NCBI GenBank assembly: GCA_964475135.1
Contig: CAYYWL010000011.1
Span: 1-53,213 of the forward strand
Source of the DNA: TMED14 sp964475135
Lineage (GTDB): Bacteria > Bacteroidota > Bacteroidia > Flavobacteriales > Schleiferiaceae
Reading direction: 5' to 3'
DNA: 53,213 bases
Program-made: the position numbers and the translations under genes
In this document: positions 8,164 to 15,065 of the stretch, piece by piece
Layout of the letters: each line of letters starts with the position of its first letter
Numbering within the stretch: position 1 is the first letter of the stretch
Notes under the pieces: model-generated
What the model was told of the DNA's origin: nothing
What the model saw: the letters and a program-made list of their open reading frames with translations, nothing else
Databases searched by the model: none

Positions 8164-8196
8164 ACTTATTAGCCACTTATTAACGACTTATACACA
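8164..8196 (+). repeat. Three 11-bp phased repeats ending in a DnaA box
   Basis: Units ACTTATTAGCC, ACTTATTAACG and ACTTATACACA follow one another without spacers. The period of 11 places every TTAT core on the same face of the helix. The third unit contains TTATACACA, an exact TTATNCACA DnaA box at 8188-8196; the first two could be weak sites. The last base is the A of the rpiB ATG. Confidence 0.65.
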
Positions 8197-8636
8197 TGAA
8201 ACTATCTCTCGGATCAGATCACGCAGGATATCCTCTTAAAGAGGCTGTAAAGGCTCACCTAACCCGTTTAGGACATGAAGTTCACGATTGTGGTGCATAT
8301 AGTTTAGACTCAGTGGACTATCCGGACTTCGGTCACGCGGTGGCCAACGACGTACAGTCAGGATCAGCGGAACTTGGTATTGTCGTGTGTGGAAGCGGGA
8401 ACGGCATCAATATGTCGGTAAACAAACATGAAGGAGTTCGAGGTGCCCTCTGCTGGCTTCCTGAGTTGGCTTCACTTGCGCGCCAGCACAATGATGCCAA
8501 TATACTTTCTCTACCAGGTCGCTTTATCAGTGAAGCAATTGGTCTAGAATGTGTCGATGCATTTTTATCGGCTGAATTTGAAGGTGGCCGTCACGCGGGT
8601 CGTGTAGCAAAAATTTCTTGTGGCGATAACGTTTGA
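8196..8636 (+). CDS. rpiB: Ribose-5-phosphate isomerase B
   Basis: Interconverts ribose 5-phosphate and ribulose 5-phosphate in the pentose phosphate pathway. 146 residues, normal for RpiB/LacAB. Recognised from the N-terminal LGSDHAGYPLKEAV, the catalytic-cysteine loop VVCGSGNGINMSVNK, and the downstream ARQHNDANILSLPGR. The start ATG at 8196 abuts the repeat with the DnaA box, so DnaA binding could interfere with its expression. Its last 17 nt overlap the proposed ybeY start. Confidence 0.95.
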   Translation: MKLSLGSDHAGYPLKEAVKAHLTRLGHEVHDCGAYSLDSVDYPDFGHAVANDVQSGSAELGIVVCGSGNGINMSVNKHEGVRGALCWLPELASLARQHNDANILSLPGRFISEAIGLECVDAFLSAEFEGGRHAGRVAKISCGDNV

Positions 8637-9057
8637 GATTCCAAAACTAAAGGGCTTCGCGAAGAAGCAAACTGCGGATTGGCTTAAGCAGGTCGCAGTG
8701 AGTGAAGGTGCGCGCATTCAGCGCCTTCACTACAAGTCATTTAAGCGCCAAGAAATGATTAAGTTAAATACTCAATTCCTTGGACACGAGTACGATACAG
8801 ATATTATCAGCTTTTCGATCGACGAACATCCCCTTCCTATTGATGCTGATTTTGCGTTAGGTTGGGATCAGATCAACGAACAAGCTATTGAGTTAGACCA
8901 ACCTTTGGTAAAAGAGGTACACCGGATACTGGTTCACGGTCTTCTGCATTGTCTAGGATACGACGACCATTCAGAAGAAGACCAGCACGTAATGAGAGCA
9001 AAAGAAGATTTCTACTTAAGTATTCATCCAGAGTGTTCCACGTGGAACAGTAAGTAG
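8620..9057 (+). CDS. ybeY: Endoribonuclease YbeY (rRNA maturation)
   Basis: Metal-dependent RNase needed for 16S rRNA 3'-end maturation and ribosome quality control. 145 residues. The signature HGLLHCLGYDDHSEED near residues 107-122 supplies the zinc-binding histidines. The most upstream usable start is GTG at 8620, giving MAITFEIPKLKG, which overlaps the rpiB end by 17 nt and suggests translational coupling; no ATG lies near the expected N-terminus. The last codons contain a perfect parS palindrome. mnmG begins 1 nt after the stop. Confidence 0.92.
   Translation: MAITFEIPKLKGFAKKQTADWLKQVAVSEGARIQRLHYKSFKRQEMIKLNTQFLGHEYDTDIISFSIDEHPLPIDADFALGWDQINEQAIELDQPLVKEVHRILVHGLLHCLGYDDHSEEDQHVMRAKEDFYLSIHPECSTWNSK
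9034..9049. promoter_or_regulatory. parS site 1 (perfect)
   Basis: TGTTCCACGTGGAACA is a perfect 16-bp palindrome matching the bacterial parS consensus bound by ParB. It lies in the last codons of ybeY. Confidence 0.85.
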
Positions 9058-9058
9058 T

Positions 9059-10912
9059 ATGATGACGTACGATATTGTTGTAGTTGGAGCTGGTCATGCC
9101 GGTAACGAAGCCGCTGCCGCCGCTGCGAAGCTGGGGACAAAGGTCCTTCTCGTGACAATGAACATGCAAACGATTGGTCAAATGAGCTGCAATCCCGCGA
9201 TGGGTGGTGTGGCTAAGGGCCAAATCGTACGTGAAATTGATGCCTTGGGTGGATTGAGCGGTATTATTTCTGACAAGACAGCTATCCAGTTCCGCATGCT
9301 TAACCGTAGTAAAGGAGCGGCTATGTGGAGTCCACGTACCCAAAACGATCGCTGGAGGTTTGCCGAGGAGTGGAGGCTTGCACTCGAAGCAATTCCCAAT
9401 TTAGACTTTATTCAAAGCACGGTTGATGAAGTGCTGCTCAATGGTTCCGAAGTACGAGGTGTAGTTCTTCAAAGCGGACAAGAAATTAGCTGCCGAAAGG
9501 TGGTTCTAACAAGTGGCACATTCCTGAATGGAATCATGCACATTGGTACGCGCCAAATGAACGGAGGTCGAAGTGCAGAGGGAACGGCACGCGGCATTAC
9601 AGCATGCCTGCAGTCCTTTGGCTTTGATCACGGTCGTATGAAAACTGGAACGCCTCCGCGAATTGATGGCCGCAGTTTGGACTATTCCAAGTTTGAAGTT
9701 CAAGAAGGTGATGCGAAACCTGGAACCTTTAGCTACTGGGCCTCTAAGCCCTTAGCGCGGCAAATGAATTGCTGGATTGCGCACACATCAGAGTCTGTTC
9801 ACGACACCCTGCGGTCAGGATTTGACCGTAGTCCTTTGTTCAACGGAGCCATTCAAAGCTCTGGTCCTCGCTACTGCCCCAGTATTGAAGACAAAATCAA
9901 TCGGTTTGCGGATAAGACAAGCCACCAGCTCTTTGTAGAGCCCGAAGGTTGGAATACCGTAGAGATGTACATCAATGGTTTTTCTACAAGCCTTCCTGAG
10001 GAAGTCCAGCACGAAGCGTTGCGTAAAGTTGAAGGTTTTGAGAACGTAAAATTCTTCCGTCCGGGATACGCTGTAGAATACGACTACTTTCCGCCTACAC
10101 AATTGAAGCACAGTCTTGAGACCAAACTGGTATCAGGATTGTATTTTGCTGGCCAAATCAACGGTACTACTGGCTACGAAGAAGCTGCCTGCCAAGGATT
10201 AATGGCTGGAATTAACGCGGCTCGCTCCATTCGGGACGAAGAGGCCTTGCAGCTGGACCGTAGCGAGGCGTACATCGGGGTCCTCATTGATGACCTTATC
10301 ACTAAGGGCACCGAGGAGCCGTACCGAATGTTTACGAGTAGGGCAGAGTTCCGACTAAGCCTCAGACAGGACAATGCAGACCGCCGCCTAACAGCAATTG
10401 GACGCGAAATCGGACTGGTTGGAGACGAACAGTGGGCAGCTTTTGAGGCTAAGGAAGCGCAAAGGTTCCACGTGGAACAATGGCTTGACGCTCAAACGGC
10501 GGAACCCCAGCACTGGAACAGCTGGCTTGAATCCAAGGGTACAACTGCGCTACGTCAAAAGGGTCCGCTTTCGTCACTTATTGCACGCCCCCAGCTTAGT
10601 TTAGAGGAGCTCCGAAACCACCTGAATGGCGCAGATATGCCTACCGCTGACGATCTTGTGTGGGAACAAGTAGAAATAGACGCTAAGTATGCAGGCTATC
10701 TTGAGAAGGAACAGGAGCAAGTTGGCAAACTAAAACGGCTGGAGTCCGTTCGGATTCCAGCTGGTTTTGACTTTTTACGTATCACCGCGCTCAGTATCGA
10801 GGCGCGACAAAAATTGGAACGCCTTCGACCAGAAACAGTAGGACAAGCAAGTCGAATTTCCGGAGTTTCGCCTTCGGATATTCAAGTGCTACTGGTTCAC
10901 CTAGGCCGATAG
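9059..10912 (+). CDS. mnmG: tRNA uridine 5-carboxymethylaminomethyl modification enzyme MnmG (GidA)
   Basis: FAD- and NADH-dependent partner of MnmE that modifies U34 in the wobble position of several tRNAs. 617 residues, the usual length. The N-terminal FAD-binding motif VVVGAGHAGNEAA is followed by MSCNPAMGGVAKGQIVREID; further family blocks are MKTGTPPRIDGRSLDY and FAGQINGTTGYEEAACQG. The C-terminal helical domain ends SRISGVSPSDIQVLLVHL. Either ATG at 9059 or 9062 could start it; there is a 1-nt gap from ybeY. Two parS-like sites lie in its 3' part, one across its stop codon. It is visibly more AT-rich than genes outside 5.5-11 kb. Confidence 0.97.
   Translation: MMTYDIVVVGAGHAGNEAAAAAAKLGTKVLLVTMNMQTIGQMSCNPAMGGVAKGQIVREIDALGGLSGIISDKTAIQFRMLNRSKGAAMWSPRTQNDRWRFAEEWRLALEAIPNLDFIQSTVDEVLLNGSEVRGVVLQSGQEISCRKVVLTSGTFLNGIMHIGTRQMNGGRSAEGTARGITACLQSFGFDHGRMKTGTPPRIDGRSLDYSKFEVQEGDAKPGTFSYWASKPLARQMNCWIAHTSESVHDTLRSGFDRSPLFNGAIQSSGPRYCPSIEDKINRFADKTSHQLFVEPEGWNTVEMYINGFSTSLPEEVQHEALRKVEGFENVKFFRPGYAVEYDYFPPTQLKHSLETKLVSGLYFAGQINGTTGYEEAACQGLMAGINAARSIRDEEALQLDRSEAYIGVLIDDLITKGTEEPYRMFTSRAEFRLSLRQDNADRRLTAIGREIGLVGDEQWAAFEAKEAQRFHVEQWLDAQTAEPQHWNSWLESKGTTALRQKGPLSSLIARPQLSLEELRNHLNGADMPTADDLVWEQVEIDAKYAGYLEKEQEQVGKLKRLESVRIPAGFDFLRITALSIEARQKLERLRPETVGQASRISGVSPSDIQVLLVHLGR
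10464..10479. promoter_or_regulatory. parS site 2 (15/16)
   Basis: GGTTCCACGTGGAACA differs from site 1 only in the first base and retains the 14-bp palindromic core. It is inside mnmG, encoding FHVEQ. Confidence 0.8.
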
Positions 10913-10926
10913 TTCCACGTGGAACA
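10911..10926. promoter_or_regulatory. parS site 3 (15/16)
   Basis: AGTTCCACGTGGAACA differs from site 1 only in the first base. It spans the mnmG stop codon and the short gap before the methyltransferase gene. Confidence 0.8.
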
Positions 10927-10927
10927 G

Positions 10928-11800
10928 ATGAATACACTAAGTTGTCCAAACTGCGGGAGCAGTACGCGAACTTCTACACTCAAGGTGGTGGATCACATGG
11001 TCAGCCAAGAGGAGTTCGCTGTTGAATTTTGTGAATGCGGATTGGGAATAACCAATCCAAGGCCTGCAGAAATCGGCCCGTACTACGACAGCCCAGCGTA
11101 CACGTCGCACAGTGATACCAATGCGGGGCTTTTTGGCACGCTGTATGGAGCTGCTCGGACGTTTGCAGCCCGACAAAAAGTGGGACTCATCAAGTCTACT
11201 ACCAAAAAATCGCGGGGAAGCCTACTTGACTACGGTTGCGGCGTCGGAGTTTTTACGGCGCGGGCCGAACGCCAAGGATGGTCTGTGCAGGGAATTGAGT
11301 TGTCGGATGCCGCTAGGGAGTTAGCAAGCAACAAACTGAAAAACGGGCGTGTAGTGAAAGAGCGCTCCGAGCTCACGGCGACTTCATACGACGCCGTAAC
11401 GTTGTTTCACGTGCTGGAGCACTTGGATGAACCCAACGAAGTTCTTCAGTGGGTGCGTGAACGCCTCAATCCAGGTGGAGCGCTCATCGTGGCCGTCCCG
11501 AACTATGAATCACCAGATGCACGGCACTACGGTCGTTACTGGGCCGCATGGGATGTGCCCATCCACTACTGGCATTTTTCGAAGTCGGCTATGTCTAAGT
11601 TGGCCCAGTCCAACGGATGGTTTGTCGAGTCGGTGCGCCCAATGCGCTTGGATGCGTTTTACGTAGCGCTGCTAAGCGAGGCCTATAAAACAGGGTCAAA
11701 AAATTGGTTTTCAGCTATTTATCAAGGAATACGAAGCAATATTTTGGGCGGAAGCCGCAATGCGTCGAGTCTTATTTACGTACTGCGAAAAGCCGCATAA
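10928..11800 (+). CDS. Class I SAM-dependent methyltransferase with N-terminal zinc-ribbon-like module
   Basis: 290 residues. The N-terminus has CPNCG near residue 5 and CECG near residue 34, a likely zinc-binding module, followed by the ITNPRPxxxxxYY segment seen in methyltransferases of this type. The SAM-binding motif is LLDYGCGVGVFT (about 98-109), with the acidic VQGIELS strand end and LFHVLEHLDEP downstream. The substrate is unknown. A GTG at 10919 could add three residues but lies inside parS site 3, so ATG 10928 is preferred. It follows mnmG closely and its last 29 nt overlap the convergent holB end. Confidence 0.85.
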   Translation: MNTLSCPNCGSSTRTSTLKVVDHMVSQEEFAVEFCECGLGITNPRPAEIGPYYDSPAYTSHSDTNAGLFGTLYGAARTFAARQKVGLIKSTTKKSRGSLLDYGCGVGVFTARAERQGWSVQGIELSDAARELASNKLKNGRVVKERSELTATSYDAVTLFHVLEHLDEPNEVLQWVRERLNPGGALIVAVPNYESPDARHYGRYWAAWDVPIHYWHFSKSAMSKLAQSNGWFVESVRPMRLDAFYVALLSEAYKTGSKNWFSAIYQGIRSNILGGSRNASSLIYVLRKAA

Positions 11801-12920
11801 ACTGAATGCCCAGGTCGCTGAGGACGATGCGGCTGTTGATGTTCCGCTGGATGTCGGCTAGTGCGGCTTGAAGTAGCCCCTGAATTTCAGAATGCTTGGA
11901 TTCATCCAAAAGCCGGGCAAGTCCGTCGGGCTGAAAAGCCACATCCGGAAACCACGCAAAGAGTGAGTTTTTTAGAGCCCCGTGGCGCAACCGCAACAGC
12001 TGCGAAAGGAGTTGAGCACTCACGTGAATCCACTGCTTTTGCTGCTCACGCGGTTCTTTGGCGAGTCGTTCTGAAAAGGCAAGTAGACCCACGAGATCCT
12101 TTTTGTAGGTAATGCGCATGAACTCTACAAAGTGCTGAAGGGGTTCGCGAAGTGCTTCGCGGTTGCGCAAGAGCATACTGGCTTGACCCGGCTGTCCGCC
12201 AGATAGTTCAGCGAGTACGGCAGCCTGTTCTGAACTAATTCCTTGATCCGTAAGAGCTTCGCTAAGTACGCCCGTCGGCACAGGTTTGACGTAGTGCACT
12301 TGGCAGCGCGACCGAATGGTTCCGAGCACCGAAGCCTCGTCGTGACTAATGAGCATCAAAAGGGTGCGGTCCAGCGGCTCTTCGACCAACTTTAGCAGCT
12401 TGTTTGCCGCAGAGTCGTTGAGGCGCTCGGGCATCCAAAGCACCACGACTTTGTAGCCGCCACTGTGGGCCTTGAGTGAGAGCAGGCGCTGGATGCGTGC
12501 GGATTCTTTGACCGAAATCTGCACGACTTTTTGCTTTCCGCCCAAGTGCTCAATCCACTCACTGGATAGCGGGTGGGGGTTTTGGCCCAAGAACGTGCGT
12601 ACGTCTGCCAAGAATGGCGCACAGGTGTCTTCGTCGTCTCCACGGCCTTCGCCGCCAATGACTGGTACGATCCAGTGGACGTCCGGGTGTGCCATATTGT
12701 GAAGCTGGATGCACGATGGGCAAGAGCCGCAGGCTCCGCGTACCGAAACCTGTGCGCACAAAAGTCGACTGATGTAGTCCAAGGCGAGGGTCCAGGCCAT
12801 TCCGCCATCTTCAGACACGAGCATTTGGGCGTGGGCCACGCGTTCGCGGTGCGCCGCTTGGTCGAGCCATAGCCCCCATTCGGGAAGCTTTTGAAGGGGA
12901 ATTTGAAGGGGTGAAGCCAA
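11772..12920 (-). CDS. holB: DNA polymerase III subunit delta prime
   Basis: Clamp-loader subunit of the replicative polymerase. About 382 residues from a TTG start at 12920 (MASPLQIPLQKLPEWG); the open frame continues upstream through the pgk promoter and gene start, which is unlikely to be used. The AAA+ fold is recognisable from RVAHAQMLVSEDGGMAWTLAL, and the zinc site from GACGSCPSC with a preceding CA, typical of delta prime/DnaX. KVVVLWMPERLNDSAANKLLKLVEEP matches the Walker B-sensor region, and DRTLLMLISHDEASVLGTIRSRC the SRC arginine finger. The start is uncertain; identity is firm. Confidence 0.92.
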   Translation of the reverse strand: MASPLQIPLQKLPEWGLWLDQAAHRERVAHAQMLVSEDGGMAWTLALDYISRLLCAQVSVRGACGSCPSCIQLHNMAHPDVHWIVPVIGGEGRGDDEDTCAPFLADVRTFLGQNPHPLSSEWIEHLGGKQKVVQISVKESARIQRLLSLKAHSGGYKVVVLWMPERLNDSAANKLLKLVEEPLDRTLLMLISHDEASVLGTIRSRCQVHYVKPVPTGVLSEALTDQGISSEQAAVLAELSGGQPGQASMLLRNREALREPLQHFVEFMRITYKKDLVGLLAFSERLAKEPREQQKQWIHVSAQLLSQLLRLRHGALKNSLFAWFPDVAFQPDGLARLLDESKHSEIQGLLQAALADIQRNINSRIVLSDLGIQFMRLFAVRK

Positions 12921-12927
12921 AGTGAAG

Positions 12928-12935
12928 CGAAGGTA
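12928..12935 (-). promoter_or_regulatory. Possible -7 element of holB
   Basis: TACCTTCG on the minus strand matches TAnnTTTG at seven of eight positions and lies 7 nt before the proposed TTG start. Confidence 0.4.
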
Positions 12936-12941
12936 GCGCCC

Positions 12942-12949
12942 TACCTTTG
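12942..12949 (+). promoter_or_regulatory. -7 element of pgk
   Basis: TACCTTTG, an exact TAnnTTTG match, ends 28 nt before the pgk ATG. Confidence 0.6.
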
Positions 12950-12977
12950 CTCTACGAAAACGATCATTCTGCAATTC

Positions 12978-14177
12978 ATGAAAACCATCGACCAACTCGA
13001 AGTTCGCGGCCAGCGCATCCTCGTTCGTGTAGACTACAACGTTCCGCTCCGTGAAGACGGTGAAGTTGCTAACAACCAGCGCATAGTGGCGACGATTCCG
13101 ACGCTCAAGTCCATCTTGGACCGCGGAGGCCGCGCGGTATTGGTTTCGCACCTCGGTCGCCCCAAGGCAGCGGTTGATCCGAAGTTTTCACTTCGCCCAG
13201 TGGCGCACGAACTGGCGCGCGTTCTTGGACGCGAAGTACAGTTTTCAATCCACACCGTCGGCGCCGAAGCGGTGGCCGCCACGAATGCGCTCAATGACGG
13301 CGAGGTACTTCTCATGGAAAACGTTCGCTTTTTTCCTGGCGAAGAGGCTGGTGATGCGGAATTTGCCGCGCAGTTGGCGGAGTTGGGTGACGCCTACGTG
13401 AACGACGCCTTCGGAACAGCGCACCGCGCCCACGCCTCGACGGCAGTGGTTGCGCAGCACTTTAAAGGCCGCAGCGCCTTTGGCCACGTAATGGCCAACG
13501 AAATCAAAAACGTGGACCGCGTTTTGGCGTCGCAAGAGAAGCCCGCAGTCGCTGTGGTGGGTGGATCTAAGGTTTCGAGCAAGATCGTCATCCTAGAGCG
13601 CCTTTTGGGCCGCGTAGACGCCCTTTTGATTGGGGGAGGCATGGCATTCACGTTCCTCAAGGCTCAAGGAGCAGAAATAGGCAGCAGCCTCGTCGAAGAC
13701 GAGCACCTCGACACTGCGCGCCAGATCATGGCGGCAGCCGAGGCCAAGGGAGTGCGGATTCACCTTCCGTCGGACGTAGTGGCGGCCGACCGCTTTGCGG
13801 CCGACGCGGCGACCCAAATTGTTTCGAGCCATGCGATTCCGTCGGGCTGGATGGGCTTGGATGTGGGTCCAGAGACCATTGCGTCCTATTCAGCCGTGGT
13901 TCGCGACGCGAAGACCCTGCTCTGGAACGGTCCGTTGGGTGTCTTTGAACTCGAGGCGTTTGAGCGCGGAACCCGCGAACTCGGCGAGGCCATCGCTGCG
14001 GCGACCGAGGCGGGCACACTCTTTTCGCTCGTGGGCGGAGGCGACAGCGTCGCTGCAGTGGAACAGTTTGGGCTTTCTGAGCGCGTGAGCTACGTAAGCA
14101 CCGGCGGAGGCGCCATGCTGGAGTACCTAGAAGGCCGTGTCCTCCCCGGAATTCAGGCCGTCTACGACGCGGAATAA
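12978..14177 (+). CDS. pgk: Phosphoglycerate kinase
   Basis: Transfers phosphate from 1,3-bisphosphoglycerate to ADP in glycolysis. 399 residues, normal length. Recognised from RILVRVDYNVPL (N-terminal substrate loop), VLVSHLGRPK, LMENVRFFPGEE, FGTAHRAHAST, and the C-terminal nucleotide-binding loop FSLVGGGDSVAAVEQFG followed by YVSTGGGAMLEYLEG. It is transcribed from a TACCTTTG promoter divergent from holB. Its last 51 nt overlap the convergent cvpA gene. Confidence 0.98.
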   Translation: MKTIDQLEVRGQRILVRVDYNVPLREDGEVANNQRIVATIPTLKSILDRGGRAVLVSHLGRPKAAVDPKFSLRPVAHELARVLGREVQFSIHTVGAEAVAATNALNDGEVLLMENVRFFPGEEAGDAEFAAQLAELGDAYVNDAFGTAHRAHASTAVVAQHFKGRSAFGHVMANEIKNVDRVLASQEKPAVAVVGGSKVSSKIVILERLLGRVDALLIGGGMAFTFLKAQGAEIGSSLVEDEHLDTARQIMAAAEAKGVRIHLPSDVVAADRFAADAATQIVSSHAIPSGWMGLDVGPETIASYSAVVRDAKTLLWNGPLGVFELEAFERGTRELGEAIAAATEAGTLFSLVGGGDSVAAVEQFGLSERVSYVSTGGGAMLEYLEGRVLPGIQAVYDAE

Positions 14178-14648
14178 ATTCGGGGTCATCCACTCCCCAA
14201 ATTCGAGGGCATAGCTGTAGTAGGTCGACTGGGCGCGAAGTTCCGCACCCGGGCCGATGCTGGTAAATTCATCACCGATCCACCGAAGGGGAAGCGCCAC
14301 GAGCGCGGCCACCAAGACTCCTTTGGCCATTCCGGTCAGGGCGCCTAAAAGGCGGTTGAGCCATCCGAGCAAAATCAGCTTCGACAAGCGTGTCGCGATT
14401 TTACCCAAGAGCACCACGGCCAGGTAGATTCCGAACAAACTCAGGTAGTAGGCTACGCCGTGCATGAGGCCCACGTCGTCAATGAATGCGCTTAAAAAGG
14501 GCTCAACCACCACCGCTAAGCGGCCCGCAAAGAGGTAGCCAAGGACCAACGCAAGCAAACCTGCGAGGTCATTGATAAAGCCCCGCCAAATTCCGCGGCC
14601 GGTAAAAAAAAGAAAAATTCCGAGAATGAGAACGTCGAGCGCCGTCAT
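14127..14648 (-). CDS. CvpA family membrane protein
   Basis: 173 residues with about four hydrophobic segments (roughly 5-17, 28-45, 65-85 and 100-123) and the family start MTALDVLILGIFLFFTGRGI with the conserved GxxRGF pattern (GIWRGFINDLAGL). CvpA proteins are inner-membrane proteins named for colicin V production; their biochemical role is unclear. The C-terminal 51 nt run antisense to the end of pgk. It starts 3 nt after the stop of the lipoprotein gene to its right, so a leftward unit of two lipoproteins and cvpA is likely. Confidence 0.82.
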   Translation of the reverse strand: MTALDVLILGIFLFFTGRGIWRGFINDLAGLLALVLGYLFAGRLAVVVEPFLSAFIDDVGLMHGVAYYLSLFGIYLAVVLLGKIATRLSKLILLGWLNRLLGALTGMAKGVLVAALVALPLRWIGDEFTSIGPGAELRAQSTYYSYALEFGEWMTPNLFRVVDGLNSGEDTAF

Positions 14649-14651
14649 ACG

Positions 14652-15065
14652 TCAGCAGCCACTGACACCCTCTACGTAGGGCTGCACGACGATTTCAACG
14701 GTCGCGGTACTGTCGGGAACCAGCTTGAGGTAGCTGCACCCAAAGACCACGGGGGGGTTGCCGCCTTTTTGAGCGGTAATTTGAAGTACCGCTGGAAGGC
14801 CGTACTGAAAGATGTCGTTGCCTTCGGCGTCGCGTACGATACCGTCTACGCCAGAGCGACCTTCAAAGTCGGGTATCGCGTTGACTACAGGGGCCGTAGC
14901 GCGAACTGTCGCATTTTGAAGGGCGATGGGCTCACCGTCTTCGTTGATGGCTACCACCTTGATTTTAAAGCGGTACACGGGCGCATCTTTCGGCGCGCAC
15001 GAAGTTACGAGGGCTGCGAACAGCGTCGCAGAGAGGGCGAAAAGGCGAAGCGTGTTCACAAGCAT
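14652..15065 (-). CDS. Small lipoprotein, paralogue of its neighbour
   Basis: 137 residues of unknown function. Signal peptide MLVNTLRLFALSATLFAAL ends in a lipobox VTSC, so C23 should be lipidated. The mature part is beta-rich, with VVAINEDGEPIALQNATV near its start and GCSYLKLVPDSTATVEIVV before a PYVEGVSGC terminus. The same framework (NED...AIQNA...GCSY...VP...V...PY...SGC) occurs in the upstream lipoprotein, so they are tandem duplicates. The two conserved cysteines (GCSY and SGC) could form a disulfide. The start overlaps the upstream gene by 10 nt. Confidence 0.75.
   Translation of the reverse strand: MLVNTLRLFALSATLFAALVTSCAPKDAPVYRFKIKVVAINEDGEPIALQNATVRATAPVVNAIPDFEGRSGVDGIVRDAEGNDIFQYGLPAVLQITAQKGGNPPVVFGCSYLKLVPDSTATVEIVVQPYVEGVSGC

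Larger units (their letters stand above)
7861..8195. other. Candidate chromosomal replication origin (oriC)
   Basis: 335 nt without a gene, about 62% A+T by hand count against roughly 35-45% in flanking genes. It holds two perfect TTATCCACA DnaA boxes in opposite orientation (7949-7957 and 8119-8127), with a third exact TTATNCACA (TTATACACA) at 8188-8196 overlapping the rpiB start. AT-rich blocks at 7861-7888 and about 7996-8022 could serve for unwinding. An inverted repeat AGTGCTC/GAGCACT lies at 8131-8137 and 8160-8166. Three parS sites and mnmG (gidA), a gene often beside oriC, lie 1-3 kb to the right. No dnaA is present. An origin is an inference from clustered boxes and context; a DnaA-regulated promoter of rpiB is the main alternative. 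Confidence 0.6.

Noticed and set aside
11403..11418. Fourth possible parS (TGTTTCACGTGCTGGA)
   Set aside because: Only the left half matches; the segment encodes the conserved FHVLEH of the methyltransferase, which explains the similarity.
12018..12033. CACGTG-centred parS-like sequence in holB
   Set aside because: Only the central hexamer and a few flanking bases match, expected by chance in this length of sequence.
12921..13151. Longer holB reading frame starting inside pgk
   Set aside because: It runs antisense to the start of pgk and across both promoter elements; the family N-terminus begins near the TTG at 12920.
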